Origin: Cheiracanthium punctorium
Taxonomy: Eukaryota > Arthropoda > Arachnida > Araneae > Cheiracanthiidae
Assembly (NCBI GenBank): GCA_038373885.1
Contig: JAWZYV010010319.1
Span: 670,001-734,000, forward strand
Direction of reading: 5' to 3'
DNA: 64,000 bases
A model generated the notes under the pieces. It was not told the DNA's origin and made no database searches. It saw only the letters and a list, made by a program, of their open reading frames with translations. Below are positions 24,201 to 32,861 of this stretch, piece after piece. Position 1 is the stretch's first letter; the number at the start of each line of letters is the position of its first letter. The position numbers and the translations under genes are program-made.

Positions 24201-25093
24201 ATTGCATCGCTATGCTGGGGGAAAATTGTCTTTATGTACCTGTTAATAATCACTTTTAAAAAGATAAAGATCTGTTAGTAAAGTTTCCTGCCATGCTAGT
24301 GCTAAAGCGTAATCGTTTTTCGTAAAATTCCTGAACTAAAATCAATGATTACGAATCTTATTTCATTTTGAGCAATGCAATTTCCGGAGAATGAGCTCTT
24401 TTTTAATTTTCCTAAAACTTAATAAAGGAAAGTTAACTGACACTTCAAAATCTTACCTCTTCCTGAAATCATCTCTTCGCCAGTAAGAAATCTAAAATGA
24501 TTATTTACTGGTGAAGAGAACGTTTTTGTCTCCCCGTTGTTATGCAGTTATCAAACACCCTGTATATGAAATTCCTATCCATTGAAAAAATATCCAAAAA
24601 TATTATTGCCTATAAGCAATTATCAAATCTGCAAAACTTCACCTAATTTTATAAATTTGTAACTTAAGTCTCTTGAATAATTTTTTTTCGTAAAATGCAT
24701 AATATTAAGTGACTCGTAAACCTGCGCCCTCTGATTATGATTCTGGTGAAGACAAATCACTTCTTGTAAAATACAATATTTTTTCATACATTAATTCAAA
24801 ATTAGAATGCTAACTATTGAGGGTAGCAAGGTTAAAAGACGGTATATGATATAAAATTACAAAATAACGAAGTGGGATTTCTAATGAACTTGGACTAAGT
24901 TTGCAGTGTGTTTAACATGACTGTATTCAATAGGTATTTCTCTTTTCAGGATATGATTGGAGAGTACACTTTCCTCATATTCACCATTCTCTTAGCAATG
25001 TTTTGGCTGTTCACATACAACGAAGTCCCCGAAACAAAAGGACGAACAATAGAAGAAATAACTGCTGTGTTCCGAGAAAAATCATCCAAATAA
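1511..25093 (+). CDS. Glut1: Class I facilitated glucose transporter (GLUT1/SLC2A1-like), copy 1; 10 exons, lacks start exon
   Basis: Major facilitator superfamily sugar uniporter, expected to carry glucose down its gradient across the plasma membrane. Spliced exons are 1511-1609, 4611-4896, 5922-6092, 7098-7205, 12138-12226, 13460-13558, 15610-15822, 21844-21919, 22006-22133 and 24950-25093. They total 1413 nt (470 codons plus stop), and all phases join. Visible family motifs in order: [11 protein letters not shown] after TM1, an N-E-T glycosylation sequon in the first outer loop, ERFGRRGG between TM2 and TM3, PESPK after TM6, [10 protein letters not shown] in TM7, [11 protein letters not shown] after TM8, SGPGSIPWF in TM10, NWMANF in TM11 and VPETKGRT before the short tail. 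Human GLUT1 is 492 aa, so only about 10-20 N-terminal residues, including the start Met, are missing. That exon is presumably left of the window or unrecognised in 1-1510. Class I membership is firm; orthology to GLUT1 rather than another class I member is not resolved. Confidence 0.95.
3669..4584 (-). mobile_element. Solo LTR (family L), copy L1
   Basis: It begins TGTTGCAG and ends ATTCATAACA, and matches copies L2 (33045-33970) and L3 (35758-36655). Read on the minus strand it has a TATAAAAG box near 4130 and ends with the TTTAGAACGACGAACCCAGG segment shared by all three. No internal retroviral-type genes or second LTR are nearby. I found no clean target duplication. Confidence 0.75.
4611..4896 (+). 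CDS. Glut1: Glut copy 1, exon B (outer loop, TM2, TM3)
   Basis: The exon has 286 nt, enters in phase 0 and leaves in phase 1, with acceptor ctccctccag and donor gtaaga. It encodes the FINETYF sequon (matching the glycosylated Asn of GLUT1), TM2 with [10 protein letters not shown], the cytoplasmic motif ERFGRRGG, and TM3 up to [11 protein letters not shown] solo LTR ends only 26 bp upstream of its first base. Confidence 0.95.
5922..6092 (+). CDS. Glut1: Glut copy 1, exon C (TM4-TM5)
   Basis: The exon has 171 nt in phases 1 to 1, with acceptor ttctcttgcag and donor gtaaga. It encodes [20 protein letters not shown] and continues through [10 protein letters not shown] to WPILFG. The LNAGLAPMY and RGAVGT segments are typical of class I GLUTs. 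Confidence 0.95.
6525..6765 (-). repeat. Fragment of the tRNA-like foldback-arm repeat
   Basis: This aligns with the right arm (about 18500-18715) of the foldback at 16811-18734. It includes the tRNA-like core CTAGAGTGGAAGTCCAGAGC and the GCCACGGCGCTCAACTTA box. The A- and B-box-like parts read on the minus strand. Confidence 0.75.
7098..7205 (+). CDS. Glut1: Glut copy 1, exon D (TM6, PESPK)
   Basis: The exon has 108 nt in phases 1 to 1, with acceptor tattttgcag and donor gtaaat. It encodes TM6 followed by [12 protein letters not shown]. The family motif is PESPR; copy 1 has Lys where copy 2 keeps Arg. Confidence 0.95.
7353..8514. mobile_element. Non-autonomous piggyBac-like element
   Basis: TTAA duplications (7349-7352 and 8515-8518) flank inverted termini CCCTTTCGCG...CGCGAAAGGG. 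TTAA target sites and CCC-type ends are hallmarks of piggyBac-like elements. No transposase is recognisable, and a hAT element is nested inside. The matching intron of Glut copy 2 lacks it. Confidence 0.8.
7871..8344. mobile_element. hAT MITE nested in piggyBac-like element
   Basis: Termini CATAGGTTCCCAACC and GTTGGGAACCTATG are flanked by a perfect 8-bp duplication GTTTAAAT (7863-7870, 8345-8352). The 8-bp duplication and the GGTTCCCAACCTTTTTT end are typical of hAT elements. Confidence 0.88.
9955..10473 (-). mobile_element. Mariner fragment, copy M1 (nested)
   Basis: The segment aligns with mariner copy M2 (18967-19554) in the same orientation, including minus-strand coding [11 protein letters not shown] of the transposase N-terminal region. 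The ends are degraded, and the right end still resembles the shared terminus. Confidence 0.7.
10648..11115 (+). pseudogene. pogo-like transposase C-terminal remnant
   Basis: A broken frame reads [20 protein letters not shown], then [20 protein letters not shown] and [15 protein letters not shown], stops at TGA, and resumes in another frame with [17 protein letters not shown]. The pattern (V.VG..V...FATKKT..YYVG..., then a DI.LILP end) matches the C-terminal tail I associate with pogo/Tigger-like transposases. The DDE core is missing. Family assignment is from memory of that tail only. Confidence 0.55.
12138..12226 (+). CDS. Glut1: Glut copy 1, exon E (cytoplasmic loop helix)
   Basis: The exon has 89 nt in phases 1 to 0, with acceptor tttcaacag and donor gtgagt. 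It encodes [20 protein letters not shown] and continues to LIPK. This matches the LRG...V..(D/E)M..E helix of the large loop between TM6 and TM7. Confidence 0.93.
13460..13558 (+). CDS. Glut1: Glut copy 1, exon F (TM7, SQQLSGINA)
   Basis: Thirty-three codons in phase 0, with acceptor attttttag and donor gtaagt. It encodes [20 protein letters not shown] and then [13 protein letters not shown]. The substrate-binding QQ and N are kept. The residue equivalent to the Gln of the GLUT1 'QLS' motif is Met. Confidence 0.95.
14739..14858. mobile_element. 120-bp hAT MITE
   Basis: Termini TAGGGATGGACGCGAGACGA and its near complement TCGTCTCGCGTCTATCCTTA are flanked by a perfect 8-bp duplication GTTTAAAT (14731-14738, 14859-14866). 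The interior is CTCGCAAAA repeats, almost all inverted repeat. Confidence 0.88.
15199..15250. repeat. (AT)n microsatellite
   Basis: About 50 bp of uninterrupted alternating TA. The Tyr-Ile ORFs across it are artefacts. Confidence 0.95.
15610..15822 (+). CDS. Glut1: Glut copy 1, exon G (TM7 end, TM8, TM9)
   Basis: Seventy-one codons in phase 0, with acceptor ttttatag and donor gtaagt. It encodes [16 protein letters not shown]8 with the conserved Asn (SINVLMT), the [17 protein letters not shown] loop motif and TM9. Confidence 0.95.
16997..17071 (+). repeat. tRNA-like module (SINE-type A and B boxes), left arm
   Basis: TGGCGTAATCGGTAAGG resembles an A box and GGTTCGAACCTC a B box, with tRNA-like spacing. 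The acceptor stem does not pair well, so a working tRNA is unlikely. Related copies are at 18488-18556 and 6530-6592. Confidence 0.65.
17693..17854 (+). CDS. Unrecognised short acidic ORF in the foldback spacer
   Basis: The frame reads [15 protein letters not shown], then [17 protein letters not shown] and an acidic tail ending [10 protein letters not shown] before TAG. It is open back to a stop at 17660 and has internal Met codons but no clear start. It resembles the acidic tail of a larger protein, not a complete gene. No family was recognised. Confidence 0.3.
   Translation: MSEEAMMIDTKLYNNTLDFLSKKKKLTDEELICTQEECTEENLDYVPDGIDIV
18967..19554 (-). mobile_element. Mariner-family element, copy M2
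   Basis: TA (18965-18966, 19555-19556) flanks inverted ends TCAGGTTGTAACGAAAG... and ...CTTTCGTTACAACCT. The minus strand encodes [18 protein letters not shown] with stops after it, and [12 protein letters not shown]. This matches the helix-turn-helix region of mariner transposases (WFQKF...RSGRP). The catalytic part is deleted. Confidence 0.85.
20030..20260 (+). repeat. VGDFNID-type ~165-bp satellite, first locus
   Basis: One unit and a partial second: GAAGTGTAGTTAGAATATGCC, AAAACAGTTTTAG, TTTTAATATAGATTTC, AAGTGTTTTATGGAACAAG. It matches the array at 34434-35475. The flanking sequence from about 19740 also resembles that before 34434. Confidence 0.75.
20330..21250. repeat. Diverged ~180-bp tandem array
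   Basis: About five units share '...TACATTACGGCCTATAGGACGCAAATTATTTAAA-TG-GCTAGTGTCTAAATGGTGCATTCGGTTGA...GTAGGTCACGGTC', in pieces no longer than about 20 bp each. The start points are near 20440, 20620, 20750, 20990 and 21170. Confidence 0.7.
21844..21919 (+). CDS. Glut1: Glut copy 1, exon H (start of TM10)
   Basis: The exon has 76 nt, phase 0 in and phase 1 out, with acceptor tcttccag and donor gtaaat. It encodes [20 protein letters not shown] and then FASGP. The following intron is only 86 bp, the shortest in the gene. Confidence 0.93.
22006..22133 (+). CDS. Glut1: Glut copy 1, exon I (TM10-TM11)
   Basis: The exon has 128 nt, phase 1 in and phase 0 out, with acceptor tatcgtag and donor gtaagt. 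It encodes [20 protein letters not shown] followed by VNWMANFIV. The GPGSIPW form, with Ser, is the insect-type version of vertebrate GPGPIPW. Confidence 0.95.
22449..22996. mobile_element. hAT element (non-autonomous)
   Basis: Ends CAGTGATTCGTAAAGTGG and ...TTTGGAAACACCTG are flanked by a perfect 8-bp duplication ATCTAGAC (22441-22448, 22997-23004). This fits the nTCTAGAn target preference known for hAT transposons. No coding remnant was recognised. Confidence 0.88.
23320..23962 (-). mobile_element. Mariner-type element with ~80-bp inverted ends
   Basis: TA (23318-23319, 23963-23964) flanks CGTTCGTAAAG...CTTTACGAACG. The inverted similarity continues through AAGAACAAGTACAGATACAG. A transposase fragment is on the minus strand. 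Confidence 0.88.
23611..23895 (-). pseudogene. Mariner transposase fragment (DNARPH block)
   Basis: The fragment reads [20 protein letters not shown] and then [10 protein letters not shown]. The Asp-Asn-Ala-Arg-Pro-His catalytic block followed by a W..L.HPP end is a mariner signature. The N-terminal domain, the first catalytic Asp and the normal C-terminus are gone. Confidence 0.8.
24950..25093 (+). CDS. Glut1: Glut copy 1, terminal exon J (TM12, PETKG, stop)
   Basis: Forty-seven codons plus TAA, with acceptor tcttttcag. It encodes TM12 ([20 protein letters not shown]) and [20 protein letters not shown]. The tail after PETKG is short and has no obvious PDZ-binding end. Confidence 0.95.
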   Translation, partial: DMIGEYTFLIFTILLAMFWLFTYNEVPETKGRTIEEITAVFREKSSK

Positions 25094-25415
25094 TTAAAAA
25101 TGCACTCCAAGGGAAGAATTTTCTAATCGAAGTTCCACGGAAGGAATGGCATCTTTTTGTCCTAACACATACTATATTTTCTACAAACTCAACTGAATTC
25201 TAAGCTAGTATCTAAGCTACATTACTTGTGATGCTGTGCAAATTCAGTTTTTACCTGTACATATGAATATTTTCTGCAGTATAATTTTGTTATATATATT
25301 ATGTTTTTGAAAAATGACATTTTTAGTCTGATGTTTTCACCCGCATTATGTTGTAAATAGTTGTATTTCATCAATTTAAACATTTACAATTAAATATATT
25401 TTTCTTTTTACAAGT
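25094..25415 (+). other. Glut copy 1 3' UTR with ATTAAA poly(A) signal
   Basis: AT-rich sequence follows the stop codon. The ATTAAA variant signal at 25389-25394 is followed by a T-rich stretch and then TCTGGAGTTTATTTTTG, a plausible downstream element. No AATAAA was seen earlier. The exact cleavage site is inferred. Confidence 0.55.
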
Positions 25416-25479
25416 CTGGAGTTTATTTTTGTAGAAATTTAGTTTGCGAGAGATATTCCCTTTTCAAATACTGCTCATA

Positions 25480-25967
25480 TAGGGTGCCTAATAATTAACC
25501 AAAAATTTGAAACTGCAATAACTGTTTACTGCGACTTCATAGTAACGTAATATTTGGTGACGCGACACTACGCTGTTTACAGGTTACGAAACGAGTTTGC
25601 AATAATACGAGTTTTCATTTGTGCTGTGACTCTGCACTAGACAGATACGAAAATGTAAGCAGTTTTCAGTAAAAGTTTGCGTTTTTGCAAGCCGTTTGCA
25701 GCAGTAAAATGCCGAATTCGACCATCGAACAGAATATTTTCGCTTTCTGCTGAAATTTCGGCCATCACACTGCCAACTATTCGTTCACTTTTGGACAACT
25801 TTGATCTTCGGCTTCGCCATATTGTTTCAAGTAATGGGAAGCACTTCGAAAATCTTTTGTGTTAAGTCGGAATAAGTGTACTTATACGTGAAAATATTTT
25901 CCTTTCATCTCTTCTCAAACTCTTTTACAGTACAATTCAAACTTTTGGTTAATTACTGTCCACCCTG
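25480..25967 (+). mobile_element. Tc1/mariner-type non-autonomous element with transposase tail
   Basis: Inverted ends AGGGTG(CC/GAC)...TAATTAACCAAAA...TTTGAA at 25482 and 25940-25967, next to TA. The plus strand 25780-25865 encodes FDLRLRHIVSSNGKHFENLL plus Cys and stop. This resembles the R...I..NG.HFE.LL C-terminus of IS630/Tc1-type transposases. Confidence 0.7.
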
Positions 25968-25969
25968 TA

Positions 25970-27150
25970 AATGTTATAGTGTGCGAAAAGATAAAAAATA
26001 CGTTGTGCTTTGATTAAAGTGATTCAAACAATTGATATTAAAATGTAGCAATTAGTAACTGCACCCAAGCAGTTAAAGAATTCATGTATTTCAGGAAAAC
26101 GTCGAAAAATATCATTAGGAAATAAATTCGATGATTAACCAAGCAATTGAGTTGGATAGCGCCATTACATATGGGAAAAGAGTGCATCAGTTTTACTAGA
26201 CTATTGGTTCATGTTTGTTGAGTTATAATATTCATCTTAGCTAGTTTTTATAACATTTAATTTTTCTTGAAAATTAACTCTGTTAAAGGGTTTTGCCTTT
26301 AAATGATCTTAAAATATGTAATCGTTGGTCACTATAGATGGAAGCCTCATATTTGTAAGATGGATGCACAGTGAAGCTCACAACAAAGTAATCTGGCGGA
26401 TTATTTTATGTCTTTCCCCGAGGAAGATGACATAGCTGAAGTGCAGGCATCACAAACTGTCAGAAAGCTACCTCAAACAAACTCCAACAGTCGTTGTCAA
26501 TATGTCTTTTGTTAATAAACTTTGTTTTAGCGGATAACAATATATGATTGCTTTTGATTAAAAACTGATTCTGAAGTATAACTGAAGGATACTTTATTTC
26601 TCATTTTCTCCATTAATTATGGTGTAATTTGACTTTAACCTGTATGTACCCATTTTACCCCGAACCACGTAGTAAATACGTGTACACCGGAATATAATAA
26701 GTATAGCCCTTTACACAAAAATGGAAAAACTAAGTATGCTAAATTTAGACCTAAGATGTACAATGTTAAGAATATTGAACAAAACCACGATTAAATTTCA
26801 TAATGTTTCTGCTATAGAGCATTAAAAATAAAGTGCATTTTTATACACATTTTACCTCGGGTGACCGTACTATTTTATTTGCAAACTGAAAGAGAAATGA
26901 TGATACGTAACTCGCTACATACGTAAATCGCTAAATTATGACAAACCGCCATAAATGTTAAATACGCAAGGAGTTCCATAGCTTCTACATATTTAAATAC
27001 AAGGTGAATCTAAACTCTTGGGCAAAATTTTAAGGGTTGATAGGGCACACAATGAGGAATCGTAATTACATAGCAATCTGAGGTGAAAAACGCAGTTTTA
27101 ACTTACCCGGTAATAAGCGCTTTTGGAAAAGCATTGAAGTGTCCTTCTAA
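25970..27150. other. No recognised gene or repeat
   Basis: AT-rich intergenic sequence. I see no domain-bearing frame and no paired terminal repeats. Confidence 0.4.
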
Positions 27151-27164
27151 TTCCTTAACCAAGG

Positions 27165-28625
27165 TGTAATTCCTGTGTGGACACGGAGATGATTCTATAA
27201 CGTTCCTTTTCGAGAGAATGCTTTCTCACAGACATCGCAAACATGATTGTTTTCTGTGTGAACACGAAGATGTGTATCTAAGGCTTTTTTCTCAGATATT
27301 GCCTTTTTCAAAAACATTAGGTTTGTCCACAATGGGGCATTGAACATGGCAATTGAGACTTATTTTGTGAGAGAATGTTTTATTGCATACATCACACGCA
27401 TGAGGTTTCTCCTTTATGTGAACACGGAGATGTGTTTTCATACTGCTTTTCTACAGGGTGGCCATAATTAAACTGCAAGTGTTCAAGGGGTGCTGGAGAG
27501 AAAACTACCGGGAATATTCCAGTGAAATTTGGTATCTGCACATTTCAGAACATGCGCAAGTCAAATATGCAAAAAAGAAAATCGCCATTTTCACCCGATA
27601 GATGGCGATGTACCGCATTTCAAAGCTCACCGATGGCATATACAACTTCCAAAACCGATAGACAGAACATAATGACATTCTAAGAGGCATATAAACAATA
27701 AAAACATCATTTACAGTTTATAAAAATTCCATATAATTCGCTTCAGTAATTAAATTTTTACAGTAACATGCAATCAAAAATTCACATAAATTAAGATCAC
27801 AAATTAAACAATTCATAAAGACGCTTTGGAAAACAATTAAACCATTATTTATTCAATGAAATTATCACATGATGGGCTGAATATGCGAACCACCAGATGC
27901 AACCACGTGCTGAAAACGTAAGACAGCGTGTTCGACCGTCGCATTTAAAATCTCTGGTATAACACATCTCACCTGGAACTTTGATGAACTGTAAATGATG
28001 TTTTTACTGTTTATATGCCTCTTAGAATGTCATTATGCTCTGTCTATCGGTTTTCGAAGTTGTATATGCCACCAGAGAGCTTTGAAATACGGTACAGCGC
28101 CATCTATCGGTTAAAAATGGCGATTTTCTTTTTTTGCATATTTGACTTGCGCATGTTCTGAAACGTGTAGATACCAAATTTTACTGGAATATTCCGGGTA
28201 GTTTTCTCTCCAGCACCCCTTGAACACTTGCAGTTTAATTATGGCCACCCTGTACATATATCACACACATAAGGTTTCTCCCCAGTTTTGAGACAAAATT
28301 GCGCCTTCAAGGCTTTTTTCTCAGATATGTTCTGGTCAAGCATGTTTTTCACCTGTGTGAAAGCGAATAAGGGTATTTCTTTTGTGAGAAAATGAATTCT
28401 TACAAATATCGCGCAACAATGTTTAATTCTGCTGTGCAAAAAATAAAGTGCCTCTTTATGAAATAATGCTGCCTTATATATGTCGCAAATAGACGTTTCT
28501 TCTTTAAGTTTTATATCTGAAAAAATGCTTTACGCATGTTAAATGTATAGGGTTTATCTTTCGTGTGGTCATAAAAATGCGTCTTTAACTTTCTTGTGTA
28601 AAACTGACACACATTGTACTTACGA
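27165..28625 (-). pseudogene. Decayed C2H2 zinc-finger gene split by a transposon
   Basis: On the minus strand, degenerate zinc-finger units are visible on both sides of the inserted element. Upstream are FYTQESLKTHF-like and TGEKPYVCDI; downstream are KSSMKTHLRVHIKEKPHACD, VCNKTFSHK and THLRVHTENNHVCDVCEK. The H-T-G-E-K-P-Y linkers and C..C / H...H spacing define the family (DNA-binding transcription factors). Frameshifts and stops between fingers show it is dead. The insertion breaks one finger between CDI and its following helix. Confidence 0.85.
27454..28252 (-). mobile_element. Tc1/mariner-type element with ~265-bp TIRs, inside the zinc-finger pseudogene
   Basis: TA (27452-27453, 28253-28254) flanks CAGGGTGGCCATAATTAAAC and its exact complement. 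The inverted arms (about 27454-27720, 27985-28252) are over 90% alike. The core minus strand encodes PEILNATVEHAVLRFQHVVA, SGGSHIQPIM and stop, a transposase C-terminal relic. Confidence 0.88.
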
Positions 28626-28884
28626 GTTCCTTAGTCTGCCATGGTGTAAAAAGCAAGCTTTTAAATTTTATTTTCCGAGATAATTCACTTATGACATTTA
28701 ATGCTCCCAGCAGGCTCTCTGCAACAGCTTTTCCTACGAATAAAAACAATAATCGCATTTTATTACACGATTTTTATTGAAAAATTCAATCATAAAGAAA
28801 GGTTCTTTCAAATCGTATTACTTTTATGGCACTGTTAGATTCAAAGCTTATCCACCGCGACTAGGTGCCACATCGGATAGGGGA

Positions 28885-29030
28885 AAAAACTGTTTTTAAT
28901 TGTCCAGAGGACAAAAACTGCATAAAAAGCAAGCATATTTTCGGTTTTGAATTGTCCAGAGCCAAAAACCGCATAAAAAGCACACATATTTTCAGTTTTT
29001 AATTGTGAGCCAAAAACCGCATAAAAAGCA
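28885..29030. repeat. ~52-bp tandem repeat, about 3 units
   Basis: Units contain AATTGTCCAGAG...AAAAACCGCATAAAAAGCA. The third unit is shortened. Confidence 0.85.
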
Positions 29031-29121
29031 TCATTCTTTTATGTCTTAAAACAAACACAAAGGCAGACTAACCGCATCCTAATTTTTTCTACTTTTAGCA
29101 AATGTGCATTACTGAATTGCA

Positions 29122-29328
29122 TTAACGGTGCAACACTAAAAAAGCAGTCATCCAAAAAACATTCAGTTCACGTGGATACTGAGGAGAGTATTCGGGTACT
29201 GCCAGAGAACGCGAAGAGGCCGTAGCGTAGGAACCAAGCGAGGGCTTTGCATCAATAAATTCGTCGACATGAGAGTCAGACTCACTTTGTGAGACAGTGA
29301 GACTCGGAACTGGTGCAACGAAAAACAT
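29122..29328 (-). CDS. Unrecognised short ORF with serine-rich sequence
   Basis: Sixty-eight codons beginning MFFVAPVPSLTVSQSESDSH with an evenly mixed composition, unlike the AT-rich shadow ORFs nearby. It lies upstream (on its own strand) of the zinc-finger pseudogene, so it could be a remnant 5' exon of that gene. No family was recognised; it may be chance. Confidence 0.2.
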   Translation of the reverse strand: MFFVAPVPSLTVSQSESDSHVDEFIDAKPSLGSYATASSRSLAVPEYSPQYPRELNVFWMTAFLVLHR

Positions 29329-29339
29329 TTTGAACGAAA

Positions 29340-30220
29340 AGAATTGATCTACTTAATTCAAAACGCTTACAAAGTATAAAAAATGTAGTTTCAAGCACAG
29401 AAATGAAACAGTTATAGAAAATAATGAGGGAATCCAAGCATCAATTTCAAGAGCTTATATAGAAATGATTTATGTTGTTTATTGTTGCAAATTTTATCAT
29501 CGACAACAATACGTCCCCACTGTAGCTTTGAAACAGTAACTTGGTGGTGTTTACAACAATGTAGTTAAGTATCAAATGCCGTTTTGTTGTGTTCATTTGT
29601 TTATAGAAATTTTTGCGTTATGTTGCGATGCGTAAAAGCATGCCTTTGGGGATACTTTTCTAGGCACTGACCCAGGTACACAGTCATCTCTCAAACTACA
29701 ATGCCATTGAGCCACATAAGCGTACATTTTTTAGAGAATCAAATCAATAGTCAATCTACTGGTGACAATTTCTACGTGCTGTGGCGCAGTGGTCTGGTCC
29801 ATAATGTTCATATTGCTTTCGAGTTAGCGTGAGCTCAGCTTGGGTATTTGCCACCCTTTGCTCAGATAAACTATTTGGCAGTGTTGAATACAGCACTAGC
29901 ACTTTCTTGCGAAAGAACAATATGAATCACTGTTCTTTTTCAGCTTGAAAGGGATTATTGATTATACGCACGCGGAAGTCACTAAGGAATGAAAAGTCAC
30001 CATGGGTAGCAAATATCCTGTTCTTCACCTGAATACAGCAATGTCAGGCAAATACCCAGAATACACCAATGGACCGCAGTAAATCATATAGGCCCATGAC
30101 ATCTGTTCCATTGGCCCGCCAACCCCGTTGCCCTGCGAAAAACACGTGTCTGCATCCACCAATTCAACTTTGAAGAAAATCTAATGTGGACGCCAGGAGC
30201 TCCATTTTCGCACATAAACT
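29340..30220. other. No recognised gene; possible degenerate SINE-like segment near 29780
   Basis: CTGTGGCGCAGTGGTCTGG near 29779 resembles a tRNA A box, but no convincing B box follows. Nothing else was recognised. Confidence 0.3.
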
Positions 30221-30221
30221 T

Positions 30222-31163
30222 CATACAAGGAAGAATGGTGATTTTAAATTTCGGTATGCAGATTTGGCTGAAAAAAATCGATTTTGAGTATCTCTAAATT
30301 TACTTTGAGAAGTTTTTAAGAGACGTCTCAACGTACACATGTATGTATGTGTGTTGTATACATGCATGTACAATCTATTTTGGCCAACCAGCAAATCCAT
30401 TTTGACTAGTTTTTTCTTGACGTTTACGTACGTACACATGTATGTACGCAACTCGCAATTTTCCTAAACTCATATAACGTTCAAATTTTATATTTAGGAT
30501 TGCTGTAACATCTAGCTGCGGATCTCTCTTTTTGGCTTCAAACGGAAGGATAATTTATTGACAAAGCTACCCAAAAGAATTTCGATATATTAAAGTCTAT
30601 GGACATCTTCAATATATTATAGTAAGAGTCAGCCATTTTTTGGGCCATGCCCGAAATATCTCCAACTGCCATCGGTCCAGGCGAGTTTGGCTGAAATATC
30701 GCCCAATTTGGTTTAAGAAATTACTACGTGTTTAGTAAATCTCTAAAACTTGTAACCGTAAAATGTTGAGATTTTGTATTTACACCTAATTTAACATCTG
30801 ATTGTGTGAATCTTTTTTTTATTGCAATCGACTCGGTAATTCGTTTACAAGGTCATCCAAAAGATTACTGCACTAAGATCTATGGATACCTACCATTTAT
30901 TAAAGAGTCTGATCAATTACTATTTCGGCTGTGGCCAAAATCTTGCAAACTATCCCAAGCTTTGCAGCTTTTGGAAAAATTACAAAAGTGTACCTTTCAA
31001 ATCGAACCCTATTTAACGATACCTCAAATATTTGGCTAGAAATCTTAGTATTATTACAGTAATGTTTCTTTTTCAAATGAAATGAGTTTAGATGAAGTGC
31101 ATCGAAAATATTTATGATTTAATAGACGAGCAAGAAAGTCGTGTGGTGTCCACATCTTATTTC
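30222..31163 (+). repeat. 'CTTCCTTG' large repeat family, diverged copy R1
   Basis: The segment starts near TACAAGGAAGAATGGTGAT and ends GAGCAAGAAAGTCGTGTGG. It aligns along most of its length with R2 (43436-45200) and R3 (53950-55940), including the GGCGAG...CGCCCAATTTGG part and the closing TTTGGCTAGAAAT...ATAGACG segment. Confidence 0.7.
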
Positions 31164-31499
31164 TTCTTATTTTGGAATACAGCCGCTCAGCAGACTCTGA
31201 AAAAAAGCAACGAATCCTTAAGTCGAAAGATTAAATCTCGAAAGAAATGAATCCCAAGCCGACAATAACACGAACGAATCGAAATCTCGGTTTTAAGGGC
31301 TTATAATTTCTAGCAAAAAAAAAGAGTCGGAGCTCTAAAATTCCTCAGGGCTTATGCTCATACTTGAGCAGCGTGCTGTAAACTCCCGCGGCACTTGCAA
31401 CTGTGGGGTCGGTAGCATATTCAATAAAAAATAATGATAATTCAAAGATTTTTCCCATACAATTGTATTTGTTATATTTTTATTATTTCACAGAACAGG

Positions 31500-32450
31500 G
31501 AAATGAAATGAAATCGTCTGAAATTACCCTAAAGAAATATTAACAATAAACAGTAGGAGACCCGAAATCTGTTGGTCTCAGGACTCTCAGGATAATTTCG
31601 GATGGGCAGACTCATCAGGACGGTTTGAGGCGAAAAAAGCACTGAGGCCCTACCACGATGTTAGCGGAGAGTATCAGTCACGGATAATTCTCACTCATGG
31701 ATAGTCAAATTCTTCGGATAAATAGCCGTGACCCTCAATTTGCTGTTACCAAAAGCATAGCGTGTGAAAGAAGTGAGAATTTTTTAACTTGTTGGGTCAG
31801 AGTCGGCACTGGGACCGATCAACCAATCAAAAGAAACTGCTTTCTCCCCTCTTTTCTTAAACGAAAGCATTGTCATCAGAATTTCCGTTGGGTTGGGGGC
31901 ATCCATCAAGAAAGGGGTGTTCTTTTTGACATGGATGGTCAGCCGTGGCAGGGAAAGGGGTCCTTTTGTGGGAGTTCTTAACACTCTACAATACACACAA
32001 TGAAAGCCCATCCATTATTTACTCTCCGCTATCGGAATGCAAGTTCTCGCCTTTATCTGATGTTTCGGTAAAAATTAGCACTATTTCCGATAGTGAATAA
32101 GACTTCGGAATAGTACACACGTACCTTTTCTCGGATTGTGACGTCATGAGTCGGAAGGCTTGATTCATCCGGTACGGAAAGCTTTCCGATGTTATCGTGG
32201 TGGACCCCTGTTGGGTCTGTCCGCTAAAATCGGTTTGTGTGTGGAAAGGGGGAAAAATTTCGAATTAATGTATACTGGTGGGTTCCGGAGAGAAGTATTC
32301 ATGAGCTCATCTGGGTTTTGCCTAATATGTAAACACTCAGAAAAAAAAATTACAGGAGCTGAGCACTGGTGAAAAATCCTGTGCAGATTCAGCTCTGGTT
32401 CCGTTCCTAGAAGAACGAATCCCACAAATCTTCTAAACCCTTTGACGAAA
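31500..32450. other. Relatively GC-rich unassigned region
   Basis: The base composition is less AT-biased than the flanks. Short overlapping ORFs occur on both strands, but no domain was recognised. GAGAGTATCAGTCACGG and TCCGCTATCGG-type words recur. It could be an unrecognised transposon or a regulatory/first-exon region for copy 2; there is no direct evidence. Confidence 0.25.
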
Positions 32451-32454
32451 AAAT

Positions 32455-32690
32455 TGAGTCCAATGTCGAAAAAGTGCAACCGGTTCCATCGCACCATTTA
32501 ACTACCAGCAAGATGGCGGCCGATCGAATCGCCCAGTGCGTGACACAGAGCTCAAGAACATCTTTCGCACATCCGGCTGTGCGGCAACGCACAGCACCGG
32601 GCGTTTCGATAGACCGTTATCTTGCTGGTAGTAAAATCGTGCGACGGCAACGGCAGCAGCTTTTCGACATTGGGCTGTCTATCTAGATAT
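32455..32690. mobile_element. Foldback form of the TACCAGCAAGATGGCGG repeat
   Basis: The left CAATGTCGAAAAAGTGC...CTACCAGCAAGATGGCGG is mirrored on the right by TATCTTGCTGGTAGT...GCTTTTCGACATTGG. The inverted arms are imperfect and meet at about 32575. Confidence 0.75.
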
Positions 32691-32861
32691 CCTCCTTGAG
32701 TATTTAATTGAAATCAAATTAATTCTTCGGGAATCAAAACAGCCAAACTATTACATTACGTCTTCAAAGCGGGGACACCGCGCCTTAGTCTAGAAATTTA
32801 CGAGAAAAGAATTGATGTACTAACATAAACAGTTATTTATATTAGGTTCTATTTAAAATCA

